From JBFLYC01 sp040756735 (lineage in GTDB: Bacteria; Bacillota; DSM-16504; Desulfitibacterales; Desulfitibacteraceae), in assembly GCA_040756735.1 (NCBI GenBank), contig JBFLYC010000009.1, positions 54,607-118,606 on the forward strand: DNA of 64,000 bases, given 5' to 3'. The number at the start of each line of letters is the position of its first letter. Positions within the stretch are counted from its first letter, which is position 1. Position numbers and translations under genes: made by a program. Positions 16,471 through 24,867 of this stretch are shown piece after piece. The notes beneath the pieces were generated by a model, which ran no database searches, was not told the DNA's origin, and worked only from the letters and a program-made list of their open reading frames with translations.

Positions 16471-18090
16471 TTGATTGCTGACATTGTTTTCAAAAACGGC
16501 GAAGTTATTACAGTTGATCAAAACAATAGCATTAGCGAAGCTGCAGCCGTAAAGGGTAATCGTATTGTAGGGGTTGGAACCAATACTGAGATTAGTAGTT
16601 TTATAGGTGAAAATACTAAGGTTATTGACTTGCAGGGCAGAAGCATGCTGCCAGGTTTCATTGACTCCCACGTACACATGATGCTGCAGGGAGCAAATAA
16701 ACTCAGTGTTAACTGCAAGGAATCTCACCTTAAATCCATGCAGAATATTTTGGATGACTTGAAGGCCAAAGCTGAGGTCACTCCAAAGGGGCAGTGGCTT
16801 CGTGCCATTGGCTTTGATGAAACAGAAATAGTTGAAAAACGCTATCCCACAAAAAGTGAATTAGATGAAGTATCTAAAGAGCACCCAGTGATAGTAATGA
16901 GGACCTGCCTGCATACCTCCATTGTGAACAGCAAAGCCCTTGAAATAGCTGGCGTAACTAAAGATACGCCAAATCCGGTAGGCGGTATAATAGGTCGAGA
17001 TGAAGACGGTCTGCCCAATGGAGTACTGTATGAAACAGCTCATATGGAGATGTTTGAAAAAGCCAAGTTAACCAGAGAAGAAACAATACAAGCCCTGGGC
17101 CTGGCGAACAATGAGTTTATTTCTTTAGGCATCACAAGTATCCATGATGCGGGGGGATATGGCCCTGAGACCTTAAGAATGATGCAGGAGGCAGTTAAAG
17201 CTGGTCATATAAAGGTTAGAATATATACAAAGATTTGTGCCTTACATAAGTCTGAAGAATTTATTGCAAAAGTAATGGATTCGGGAGTTGTCACAGGGCT
17301 TGGAAATGAAAAAATTAGGATTGGTCCTGTCAAGATTTTTGTTGATGGAAGCAGCAGTGTTCCCACTATTGCAACTCGCGAACCGTATACCAGTAATCCT
17401 CAAGATTATGGCATTTTGTTTTATACCCAGGAAGAAATAGATAATATCCTTAATACTGCTCATGAACACGGCTTTCAAATTACCGCTCATGCCCAGGGTG
17501 ACAGGGCTATTGAAATGCTATTGAACACTTATGAAAAACTTTTAAAGAAAAAGCCTAAGGAAGACCACCGCTTTACTATAGAACATGCCGGATTATCAAT
17601 GCCGGATTTATTGGAAAGAATGAAACAGTTAAAGGTTATCCCAATTCCCAACCCTGCTTTCCCCTATTTCTTTGGTGATGGATATATCAAAAATTATGGC
17701 GCCAGAGTAAAGCATATATATCCCCTAAGAGATATTCTTGACCATGGACTTATAGCCGCTGCAGGGTCAGATACCCCGGTAGCCAGCTGCAATCCTTTAA
17801 TGGGCATCCACGTGGCTGCAAATAGAATAAGTAAAACCGGCCAGGAAGTCGGCGCCAATCAAAGAATTAGTGTGATGGAAGCCATTAGATTATACACCTG
17901 GAATGGAGCCTATGTAAGCTTTGAGGAAGATATCAAGGGAAGCATTGAAGCAGGCAAATTAGCGGACCTGGTAGTGTTGGACAAAAGCATCTTAAAGACA
18001 GACTCTCAACAAATAAATGAATTAAAGGTTGCCTTGACAATGATAGATGGAGATGTGGTGTACCTCAATAACAATCTACTCACTATATAA
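16471..18090 (+). CDS. YtcJ-like amidohydrolase
   Basis: A 539-residue metal-dependent hydrolase of the amidohydrolase superfamily (Amidohydro_3, YtcJ type). The metal-binding HxH is in GFIDSHVHMM. Further ligands are in FQITAHAQGDRAIE and FTIEHAG, and the catalytic Asp is in AAGSDTPV. The N- and C-terminal beta segments (NGEVITVD, LADLVVLDKSIL) form the usual composite sandwich. These enzymes cut C-N bonds of amides or cyclic ureides, but the substrate cannot be told from sequence. The TTG at 16471 follows AAGAAGGG. It is monocistronic and ends in a bidirectional terminator. Confidence 0.9.
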   Translation: MIADIVFKNGEVITVDQNNSISEAAAVKGNRIVGVGTNTEISSFIGENTKVIDLQGRSMLPGFIDSHVHMMLQGANKLSVNCKESHLKSMQNILDDLKAKAEVTPKGQWLRAIGFDETEIVEKRYPTKSELDEVSKEHPVIVMRTCLHTSIVNSKALEIAGVTKDTPNPVGGIIGRDEDGLPNGVLYETAHMEMFEKAKLTREETIQALGLANNEFISLGITSIHDAGGYGPETLRMMQEAVKAGHIKVRIYTKICALHKSEEFIAKVMDSGVVTGLGNEKIRIGPVKIFVDGSSSVPTIATREPYTSNPQDYGILFYTQEEIDNILNTAHEHGFQITAHAQGDRAIEMLLNTYEKLLKKKPKEDHRFTIEHAGLSMPDLLERMKQLKVIPIPNPAFPYFFGDGYIKNYGARVKHIYPLRDILDHGLIAAAGSDTPVASCNPLMGIHVAANRISKTGQEVGANQRISVMEAIRLYTWNGAYVSFEEDIKGSIEAGKLADLVVLDKSILKTDSQQINELKVALTMIDGDVVYLNNNLLTI

Positions 18091-18107
18091 CTAAATCTAT
18101 AAATAAG

Positions 18108-18136
18108 AAAAAGGTGTATTATTGATACACCTTTTT
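18108..18136. terminator. Bidirectional terminator between convergent genes
   Basis: AAAAAGGTGTAT pairs perfectly with ATACACCTTTTT around a 5-base loop. It serves the amidohydrolase on the plus strand. On the minus strand the hairpin includes the last codons and stop of the helicase gene. Confidence 0.8.
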
Positions 18137-19540
18137 ATTATTTTTATTGCTCTTATGGTGATCTCCCCTACGCCCTGTAATAATAAAAGGCTTATGCCTC
18201 TCGTTGCGGGGTTTCTTCAACCTTAACGGTGCCTCCTCAGTTAATTCTACCGGGGTTGTATCAGGTTCTTTAATAATCAGCTTCAAAGCAGCAGACAGCA
18301 GAGACACAGAATCATTTACCTCAAGCAAACCTTCCGCCACTTCTTTATATTGAACAGCATTACCATCCTGAACTATCTGCATCAGCTTATCTATGGCCAG
18401 CCGCTGCTGTCCTTCCATAGCTTCATGTATGGTGGGAATAGGCCTGCGCACTATTTTCCTTCCAGTAACTTGCTCAATTAACCTAAAATGACCCAACTCT
18501 CTTGAGGTAACAAAAGTTACAGCCTGCCCTGATTTACCTGCCCTGCCTGTACGGCCAATCCGATGAACATAGCTTTCTGGATCCTGGGGAACATCAAAAT
18601 TGTAGACGTGTGTTACTCCACTAATGTCTAACCCACGAGCAGCTACATCTGTGGCAACAAGTATTTCCGTAATACCTTCCTTAAAATGGCGCAGCACGCT
18701 ATCACGCTTAGGCTGTGTTAAATCACCATGAATAGCTTCAGCAGAATACCCCCTTTTATTAAGGGCTTCAAAAAGCTCATCTACCCTCCTTTTAGTTCTC
18801 CCAAAGATAATGGCTAATTCTGGCGATTGGATATCTAAAAGCCGGCAAAGAACATCAAATTTGAGCCTGTCTTGAACCTCTATATAGTACTGTTCTGTAT
18901 TAGGAACAGTAACTTCCTTTGATTTGATACATATAAATTCAGGGTTTTTCATGAAGTTCTTAGCCAGATCTTGAATGGGCTTAGGCATGGTTGCTGAAAA
19001 GAGCAACGTTTGCCTGTCTTCAGGGATTTCGCGGAGGATATTTTCAATATCCTCTCTAAAACCCATATCTAACATTTCATCTGCTTCGTCAAGCACAACC
19101 ATTAACACCTGGTTCAATCGAATTGTCTTTCTTCTCATATGATCCATTAAACGTCCTGGGGTTCCCACAATGATCCCCGGCTTATTCTTGAGTACCCTGA
19201 TTTGTCTGTTAATATCCTGCCCTCCATATATGGGCAAGGCGCGTACGCCCTTAAACTGGCCAATCCGGTTTATCTCTTCTGCTACCTGAACAGCCAGCTC
19301 TCTGGTAGGAGTAACGACAAGACCTCTAATACTTTCCGATTCATCATTTATTTTTTCCAGCAATGGGATACCAAAGGCTGCTGTTTTTCCAGTTCCCGTT
19401 TGGGCCTGCCCAATAATATCCTTACCAGCCATGGCCAATGGAATAGTTTTTTCCTGTATAGGGGTAGCTTCCTCAAAGCCCATATTGGCAGTTGCTCTTA
19501 TAACCTGATCGCTCAGGCCCATTTCATAAAAAGTTGGCAT
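18119..19540 (-). CDS. DEAD-box RNA helicase (CshA type)
   Basis: A 473-residue ATP-dependent RNA helicase. The ordered motifs are: Q motif (FEEATPIQEKTIP), motif I (AQTGTGKT), Ia (PTRELAVQ), Ib (GTPGRL), II (VLDEADEMLD), III (SATMP), IV (IIFGRTK), V (ATDVAARGLD) and VI (HRIGRTGRAG). The C-terminal part after residue 370 resembles CshA, which takes part in RNA decay and cold adaptation. The tail is basic and asparagine/lysine-rich. Start is the ATG at 19540 with AAAGGAG upstream. A cold-shock gene lies directly upstream on the same strand, separated by a terminator, so co-regulation in the cold is plausible. Confidence 0.94.
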   Translation of the reverse strand: MPTFYEMGLSDQVIRATANMGFEEATPIQEKTIPLAMAGKDIIGQAQTGTGKTAAFGIPLLEKINDESESIRGLVVTPTRELAVQVAEEINRIGQFKGVRALPIYGGQDINRQIRVLKNKPGIIVGTPGRLMDHMRRKTIRLNQVLMVVLDEADEMLDMGFREDIENILREIPEDRQTLLFSATMPKPIQDLAKNFMKNPEFICIKSKEVTVPNTEQYYIEVQDRLKFDVLCRLLDIQSPELAIIFGRTKRRVDELFEALNKRGYSAEAIHGDLTQPKRDSVLRHFKEGITEILVATDVAARGLDISGVTHVYNFDVPQDPESYVHRIGRTGRAGKSGQAVTFVTSRELGHFRLIEQVTGRKIVRRPIPTIHEAMEGQQRLAIDKLMQIVQDGNAVQYKEVAEGLLEVNDSVSLLSAALKLIIKEPDTTPVELTEEAPLRLKKPRNERHKPFIITGRRGDHHKSNKNNKKVYQ

Positions 19541-19590
19541 TGAATAAATAATCTCCTTTCTTGTGATACAGTGCATATTATTCCAATATA

Positions 19591-19624
19591 AAAAAGACAT
19601 TCCTCAAAAAGAGAAATGTCTTTT
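19591..19624 (-). terminator. Intrinsic terminator of the cold-shock gene
   Basis: On the minus strand AAAAGACATT pairs with AATGTCTTTT, with further pairing inside the loop, followed by T6. It lies 20 bases after the cspA-like stop. Confidence 0.85.
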
Positions 19625-19643
19625 CATATACTCTTTTTTTAGA

Positions 19644-19841
19644 CTATAAGCGAACTACATTAGCTGCTTGCGGTCCGCGGTTTCCTTGGACAACTTCAAA
19701 TTCCACTTTTTGTCCTTCTTCCAAGGATTTAAAACCTTCCTCCTGAATGGCAGAGAAGTGAACAAAAACATCCTCGCCTTCGTTGCTCTCAATAAAACCA
19801 AAACCTTTTTGTGCATTGAACCATTTTACTTTTCCTAACAT
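19644..19841 (-). CDS. Cold-shock protein, CspA family
   Basis: A 65-residue single cold-shock domain. RNP1 reads KGFGFI and RNP2 reads VFVHF; the opening MLGKVKWFNAQKGFGFI is canonical. It binds single-stranded RNA and DNA and melts mRNA structure. GGAGG lies 8 bases before the ATG. The upstream 260 bases before degV give room for a long 5' leader, which cold-shock mRNAs often have. A short hairpin (CTTGT/ACAAG) is visible near 19900. Confidence 0.97.
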   Translation of the reverse strand: MLGKVKWFNAQKGFGFIESNEGEDVFVHFSAIQEEGFKSLEEGQKVEFEVVQGNRGPQAANVVRL

Positions 19842-20103
19842 CTTAGGGCCTCCTAAATAATTTTTAAACTGAAAAACAAAACATCTTTTCGTCCTAACTT
19901 GTAAAACAAGAGGCCTCCAGACTTTTTGTATTCCTGTTTTTTTAAAGGTACGCTTAAGCTTATCACATTTAAAAAACTTTTACAAGCAAAATCTGGTTAA
20001 GCGGCAATCTTAATACTGCTTATGTCATTAAATGTCTTGTTTTACTTCGAGTATAATTTACCCAAAAACTGCAATGCCTATACTTAACATCTTTCTTTCT
20101 TAA

Positions 20104-20958
20104 TTAATATTCAGTTGGGAAAAAGCCTACCCCCAATAGCCCAGGACCAGTATGAACACCTGTTACAGGACTAACCTGGCCAAGGTATGTATACCTTAAA
20201 TCTAGAGCTTCCTTCAATTTATCCAAGATGTGCTGCGCCTCTTCTAAAGCAGCGCCATGCAATACTGCTAAATTGACCGGTTTCCTGCCGGCCTTTTGAA
20301 TTACTATGTTTATTAGTCTATCAATAGATTTTTTCCTTCCCCTCTCTTTAGCTACCGGATAGTATTTTCCTTCTTCATCTATAGAAATAATTGGTTTTAT
20401 ATCCATTAAACTCCCCAGTACGGCGCTTACTCTGCCGATTCGCCCGCCGCGCTGCAAATACTCCAAAGTTTTTAACACATAGTATACTTGTACCTGGGGA
20501 CGTAATTCCCTTATGCGTTGGATAATTTTTTCAAAGTCCAGCCCTTCCCTGATCATCTTGGCTGCTTCTATGGCCTGAAACCCTAAACCCAGGGATATGG
20601 ACTTGGAATCCTCCACATGGACAGGGAGGGAAACCATTTGTTTTGCCAGGGTCTCAACCATGGAAAAGGTACCGCTTAATCCAGAAGAAATATGTATAGC
20701 AAAAATCTTCTCATAGCCGTCCTCCACAATTTTCTTCAAAACAGCCAGCAAATCTTCGCTTCTGGGAGTGGAGGTAGTGGGTATCTTTTCCGGCATCTGG
20801 TCATATACCTGGGAGGTTTGAATATCCACCCCATCTCTAAACTGAGCCTCTGGATATACAACCTGCAAAGGTACAATCTTAATGTCTAGCTCCTGGGCTA
20901 CACTTTCAGGGATATCGCTTGTACTATCAGTAATCAACGCAATTTTATTTTTGTTCAT
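20104..20958 (-). CDS. DegV family fatty-acid-binding protein
   Basis: A 284-residue DegV-family protein. The N-terminal IALITDSTSDIPESVAQEL and FRDGVDIQTSQVYD, the central PTTSTPRSEDL, AIHISSGLSGTFS, and the C-terminal GVHTGPGLLGVGFF match the two-domain DegV (FakB) fold that binds a fatty acid. Such proteins can hand exogenous fatty acids to the FakA kinase; no fakA is in view. AAAGGAGG precedes the ATG. A 23-bp inverted repeat lies 31 bases upstream and may regulate it. Confidence 0.93.
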   Translation of the reverse strand: MNKNKIALITDSTSDIPESVAQELDIKIVPLQVVYPEAQFRDGVDIQTSQVYDQMPEKIPTTSTPRSEDLLAVLKKIVEDGYEKIFAIHISSGLSGTFSMVETLAKQMVSLPVHVEDSKSISLGLGFQAIEAAKMIREGLDFEKIIQRIRELRPQVQVYYVLKTLEYLQRGGRIGRVSAVLGSLMDIKPIISIDEEGKYYPVAKERGRKKSIDRLINIVIQKAGRKPVNLAVLHGAALEEAQHILDKLKEALDLRYTYLGQVSPVTGVHTGPGLLGVGFFPTEY

Positions 20959-20988
20959 GTTAACCTCCTTTGTAAATGACCTGTAAAT

Positions 20989-21011
20989 CTAGTATTATCA
21001 TGCAATACTAG
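20989..21011. promoter_or_regulatory. Inverted repeat upstream of degV
   Basis: CTAGTATT and AATACTAG form 8-bp perfect arms around 7 bases, 31 bp before the degV start. The position fits an operator or a leader hairpin. A direct repeat TGTAAAT occurs between it and the gene. Confidence 0.45.
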
Positions 21012-21103
21012 TTTTAGTGGTCATTCGACAAAAGATTTCAATTATCCTTTATAAATTATTGCGCTGATTAAAATATAATTCCTTTCAGAATATCCCAATT
21101 AAG

Positions 21104-21880
21104 CTACGTTAATGGGGTAATTGACATATTGCCCATGCCGCACAGGGGACAATTCTGCATGGTCAGCGGCTTTTCAAGGCCGCAGTTATCCAGCATCTCC
21201 TCGTCTTTAAAGATTTCTAGAGTAGGACCATCCGCCATAACCTCACCATCTTTAATAACTATGGTTCTTTCGCACAGGTCAAGTACCATATCCAAATCAT
21301 GAGCTGCAATGATTTTGGTATGAGAAAAACTGCGCAGAAGCTCTATTAACCTGCGTCTGGATTTTGGGTCAAGGGCAGACGTAGGTTCATCCATAACCAG
21401 AATATCAGGCTTCATTGCCAATACTGCTGCAATGGCCGCTGCACGCTTCTCGCCACCTGAAAGTTTATAAGGAGGACGGTTCATCAGGTGTAAAATCCCA
21501 ACGGTTTCAAGAGCATATTTTACCAGCTTGTCAACCTCTGTCTCGGGAAGTTTATAGTTTCTCGGTCCAAAGGCCACATCATCATAGACAGTTGTCATAA
21601 ATAACTGGTCATCAGGGTCCTGAAAAACCATTCCAACCCTTTGGCGTATCATGGGCAATGTCCTTTTGATTACCGGTACATCACCAATACGGATTTCTCC
21701 TTCAGAAGGAAACAAGACGCCCACCAAATGCATCAATAATGTTGATTTGCCGGCGCCATTAGCCCCTACAATGCCCACTGATTCCCCATGGAGTATTCTA
21801 AGGTTAACTCCCTTTAAAGCCTGGTGCCCGTCAGGATACTTATATTTCAAGTTTTTTATTTCTATCATATGGTGACTCAT
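21104..21880 (-). CDS. cbiO: Cobalt/nickel ECF transporter ATPase CbiO
   Basis: A 258-residue ABC ATPase. Walker A is GANGAGKST, the Q-loop is MVFQDPDDQLF, the signature is LSGGEKRAAAIA, Walker B is ILVMDEPTSALD, and the H-loop is IAAHDLD. The QDPDDQLF element is typical of energy-coupling-factor ATPases. The last 25 residues carry CPLCG, a possible metal-binding tail not needed for ATP hydrolysis. It is the third gene of cbiMQO; AGGAG precedes its ATG and it follows cbiQ by 2 bases. It would energise Co2+ or Ni2+ import. Confidence 0.93.
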   Translation of the reverse strand: MSHHMIEIKNLKYKYPDGHQALKGVNLRILHGESVGIVGANGAGKSTLLMHLVGVLFPSEGEIRIGDVPVIKRTLPMIRQRVGMVFQDPDDQLFMTTVYDDVAFGPRNYKLPETEVDKLVKYALETVGILHLMNRPPYKLSGGEKRAAAIAAVLAMKPDILVMDEPTSALDPKSRRRLIELLRSFSHTKIIAAHDLDMVLDLCERTIVIKDGEVMADGPTLEIFKDEEMLDNCGLEKPLTMQNCPLCGMGNMSITPLT

Positions 21881-21882
21881 CT

Positions 21883-22689
21883 TTATGCTCCTGTAATTAG
21901 AGACCCCATCATGGCAGTAATGTTAACATACCTTACAATTATAAAAAACAAACTCCACCCGAGAAAATATGCCATGTCTCCAAGGCTAATCCTCTTATTT
22001 TCTCCAACATGATACTCCCCTGAAAACCCCCTACAGCACATGGACTGGTAGATACGCTGAGCTCTCTCCATGCTTCTTAAAAGCAGTTGTCCTGTCAGCG
22101 AACCCCAGGCCGCGAATTTAATACCCTTTTCTCCAGGGGAACGTGATGAATAGGCGCGTACAGTTCGGCTCACTTCCTCAACCAACACAGCAATATATCT
22201 ATATGTCAGCAGAAGCTGCATTATAAACACCCTGGGAATCTTCAGGCTTCTAAGGGCTGAAGCAATCCTTGTCATTCCTGTGGTAGATATTAGAAGGAAG
22301 GCAGCAAGTATTGTCAATATTCCTTTAATTAATATTGATACAAAGGATATCCAGCCGCCGGATATCTGAAGCCGTGACGTTATCAACACAGGGTTGGTGT
22401 CAAATAAGGGATTAAAAGCTCCCATAACAATTATAAAGGGAGCTGCTATCATCATCCTTTTTAAAAGGGGAACAACAGGAATATCAGCCAGGGTTATGAC
22501 AATAACAGGATAAAAAACAAGGGGCAAGAGCCCGCTTATTTCATATCTGTGAAAAGACACGGTAATTACTAAATACACAAAGGTTGTTAAAATCTTGATT
22601 AACGGGTGTATGCCGTGAATCATTGTTTTTTTCTCTGCAAGCTCATCAAGGAGCCTGATATTATAAAATGATCCGGTAATACTTGACAT
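21883..22689 (-). CDS. cbiQ: Cobalt/nickel ECF transporter T component CbiQ
   Basis: A 268-residue membrane protein of the ECF T-component family. The segment HGIHPLIKILTTFVYLV and the coupling helix region RTVRAYSSRSPGEKG match CbiQ, where Ala-Arg-Ser type motifs contact the ATPases. About five to six membrane helices are visible. It links CbiO to the substrate-binding CbiM. The gene lies between cbiM and cbiO on one strand. Confidence 0.9.
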   Translation of the reverse strand: MSSITGSFYNIRLLDELAEKKTMIHGIHPLIKILTTFVYLVITVSFHRYEISGLLPLVFYPVIVITLADIPVVPLLKRMMIAAPFIIVMGAFNPLFDTNPVLITSRLQISGGWISFVSILIKGILTILAAFLLISTTGMTRIASALRSLKIPRVFIMQLLLTYRYIAVLVEEVSRTVRAYSSRSPGEKGIKFAAWGSLTGQLLLRSMERAQRIYQSMCCRGFSGEYHVGENKRISLGDMAYFLGWSLFFIIVRYVNITAMMGSLITGA

Positions 22690-22763
22690 GGTTTATCTCA
22701 AGTCCTTTTTCCTAAAGTATTATTATCCATTGCATTATCAATTGCGATTATTAATTGCACTTA

Positions 22764-23807
22764 TTAATTGCGCTTCCGCCTCTTAACAATATGTATACCA
22801 AAGCCTGTTAGTCCGGCCAACAACATAGTCATCATACCGCCAACCAATCCGGATACACTTGCCCCCGGCTCCACCGCTGGCCATGTTTCTCCTTTCCCTG
22901 CAGCATCTTCCATGGTTTCTTGTTCCTCATTTTTAAAGCCATAGTCTGGCAAAAAAGCTATTCTGCTTTGAACAGCTGCAAGGATCTGGTGAATTCCCTC
23001 CGGAGCCTCAAGTTCTTCCACCCCTGAAGTATGATATATTGACCATTCCAACCCGTCAGGATTTTCAGATGCAAACCAGGAGAATACCCCTCCTATTAAA
23101 ACTGCAGCAATGGCAAACCCAACTAGCACTTTCCTAATGGAAATAGCCCCTAATGCATCTCCTGCTGCTGTTTTTTCCAGGATTTCCGGGCGATACTTCC
23201 AAAGGAAACCTATGACTGCAGCTGTTATGAGACCTTCTACCACCCCAATGGCTAGATGAATGGGCTGCATTAACAATGCAAAGGTTCCAAAGGGCAGCGC
23301 TGTTTTACCGGAAAACAAGGTTTGCAGCACAACACTAAATGCTCCAAGCTGTAGTGCAACAACAGCAGCCAAAATACTTCCAACAATTATTTTAGAGGAT
23401 GAATAGTCTTTGCCAACTATCTGTTTATAAACCAGAGGGTATGCAATAAAACTTGCATAGAATCCTAGATTAAAAATATTGCATCCCAACGCCAGCAAAC
23501 CGCCGTCGGCAAAGAACAAAGCTTGTATGATTAGAATTGAAGCCATGGTTAAAAAGCCTGCATAAGGGCCAAGCAGAACTGCCAGGAGGAGCCCCCCGGC
23601 CAAATGCCCACTGGAACCTGTCGCGGGAATTGCGAAGTTAATCATCTGGGCAGCAAAAACAAATGCCCCCATTACCCCCATCAAGGGAATTTTTTGTTCA
23701 TCCAATTCGTTTTGTACTTTCTTAATTGCATAACCGGCAACTCCTGCTGATGCCGCCAACATTGCTCCTCCAACAACTGGAGAAATCAAGGCGTCAGCCA
23801 TATGCAT
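22764..23807 (-). CDS. cbiM: Cobalt/nickel substrate-binding component CbiM with C-terminal PDGLE domain
   Basis: A 347-residue membrane protein. The N-terminus MHMADALISP is the metal-binding start typical of CbiM/NikM, where the N-terminal amine and His2 ligate the metal. GSSGHLAGGLLLAVLLGPYA is the conserved histidine loop. The C-terminal part carries SWFASENPDGLEWS, the PDGLE domain that replaces separate CbiN or NikN, followed by a last helix. The start at 23807 has GGAGGG upstream and gives the required N-terminus. Cobalt and nickel cannot be told apart. Nickel would suit the hydrogenase 10 kb away, and cobalt the cobalamin-related protein at 1829-2521. Confidence 0.9.
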   Translation of the reverse strand: MHMADALISPVVGGAMLAASAGVAGYAIKKVQNELDEQKIPLMGVMGAFVFAAQMINFAIPATGSSGHLAGGLLLAVLLGPYAGFLTMASILIIQALFFADGGLLALGCNIFNLGFYASFIAYPLVYKQIVGKDYSSSKIIVGSILAAVVALQLGAFSVVLQTLFSGKTALPFGTFALLMQPIHLAIGVVEGLITAAVIGFLWKYRPEILEKTAAGDALGAISIRKVLVGFAIAAVLIGGVFSWFASENPDGLEWSIYHTSGVEELEAPEGIHQILAAVQSRIAFLPDYGFKNEEQETMEDAAGKGETWPAVEPGASVSGLVGGMMTMLLAGLTGFGIHIVKRRKRN

Positions 23808-23840
23808 AATAATCCCTCCAAATCCCGTTTTTGTACAAAC

Positions 23841-23882
23841 AAAAAAGCTAAAGAAACGTTGCGCTGCACAACTATCTTTAGC
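23841..23882 (-). terminator. Terminator hairpin in the cbiMQO leader (candidate attenuator)
   Basis: On the minus strand GCTAAAGA and TCTTTAGC enclose an inner hairpin (GTTGT/GCAAC) and are followed by T6. It sits between the promoter at 23928-23957 and the cbiM start, so it would stop most transcripts unless antiterminated. No known riboswitch consensus was recognised. Confidence 0.65.
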
Positions 23883-23927
23883 CTCCATGGCCAAATTATA
23901 AACCTTCGTGGTTCTTTTAATAGATTT

Positions 23928-23957
23928 ATTATATAATAAAAGATTTTGTTCTGTCTA
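23928..23957 (-). promoter_or_regulatory. Promoter of cbiMQO
   Basis: TAGACA, an 18-base spacer and a perfect TATAAT on the minus strand. Transcription should begin near 23921, giving a leader of about 115 bases. Confidence 0.6.
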
Positions 23958-24025
23958 GCATTAGATTTATATGGCAGCCAGATCATAGTGGATTAGATAA
24001 GAAGGTTATTACCATACCATTATCC

Positions 24026-24093
24026 TTGACAATATTTGTGTCCTGACGTAAAATTAGCTTAGCTAAATTAGCAAAAATAGCTAATTTAGCTAA
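24026..24093 (+). promoter_or_regulatory. Promoter and palindromic operator of the Phd-Uma2 gene
   Basis: TTGACA, a 17-base spacer and TAAAAT form a near-consensus promoter at 24026-24054. Directly after it, TTAGCTAAATTAGC at 24059-24072 and its exact complement at 24080-24093 form a 14-bp inverted repeat with a 7-base spacer. It covers the expected transcription start, as expected for an autorepressor of the Phd type. Confidence 0.75.
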
Positions 24094-24116
24094 CTATAAA
24101 GGTGGGGGGTGTTTAC

Positions 24117-24863
24117 ATGAAAGTCAGCTCAACTGAGCTTCAGAACAATTTTGGAAAATACCTGATGCTTGCAGCCAGGGAAGACATCATTATTACAAGA
24201 AACGGCATGGAAATTGCAAAGTTGTCAGCTCTTGGAGACCCAGTTTCAGGAGAGGAAAGGGCCAAAGTGGTGATGGAGACTTTGACCGGAAGCGGCTACG
24301 GAGGATGGAAGGCATCTTTTGAAGAATTTCTCCAACTGACGAAGGATAACGAAGAAAGATACGAATATATTGACGGCGAAATATACCTGCTGCCCTCGCC
24401 TAAAACTGCCCATCAGGCAGCTTTGACCGAGCTTTTCGGGATTTTTTACAACTGGTTCCAGGGCAAAAAGTGCGCTCCTTTTGTTGCCCCTTACGACATT
24501 ACCCTGAAAAGAAACCCGGAAAATATCAATATTGTCCAACCTGACATCATGGTAATATGCGACCTTGAAGAAAAGCTTGGCAGCGATGATTTTTACAAGG
24601 GAGTTCCTGCGCTGGTAGTGGAAATTCTGTCTGAAAGCACAAGAAGCAAGGACCTGGTAAAAAAGCTCGACCTTTACATGTCATGTAATGTGCAGGAATA
24701 CTGGATTGTTAATCCCATGAACAAAGAAGTTACTGTCTACACATTTGAAAATGGGGACATCCGCAGTTTTACCAGCTACAAAAAATCCGAAACTGCTCAA
24801 TCCCAGATATTTGAAGGATTACATGCTGAACTTGCAAAAGTTTTCAAAGGACCAACTAGTTAA
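24117..24863 (+). CDS. Phd-type antitoxin domain fused to Uma2-type nuclease
   Basis: A 248-residue fusion. Residues 1-45 (MKVSSTELQNNFGKYLMLA, then EDIIITRNGMEIAKLS) are a Phd/YefM antitoxin DNA-binding domain. From about residue 70 the protein is a Uma2 domain of the PD-(D/E)xK fold: YEYIDGEIYLLPSPKTAHQ, NIVQPDIMVICD with the active Asp, VVEILSEST with the active Glu, and KLDLYMSCNVQEYWIV. Uma2 proteins are common in cyanobacteria and of unsettled function. The fusion puts a DNA-binding repressor and a nuclease-like domain in one chain. The ATG at 24117 has GGTGGGGGG upstream. A palindrome in the promoter suggests self-repression. Confidence 0.85.
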   Translation: MKVSSTELQNNFGKYLMLAAREDIIITRNGMEIAKLSALGDPVSGEERAKVVMETLTGSGYGGWKASFEEFLQLTKDNEERYEYIDGEIYLLPSPKTAHQAALTELFGIFYNWFQGKKCAPFVAPYDITLKRNPENINIVQPDIMVICDLEEKLGSDDFYKGVPALVVEILSESTRSKDLVKKLDLYMSCNVQEYWIVNPMNKEVTVYTFENGDIRSFTSYKKSETAQSQIFEGLHAELAKVFKGPTS

Positions 24864-24867
24864 ATTT

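Noticed and set aside
23808..23960. Cobalamin riboswitch upstream of cbiM
   Set aside because: No B12-box-like conserved element and too little sequence between promoter and terminator.
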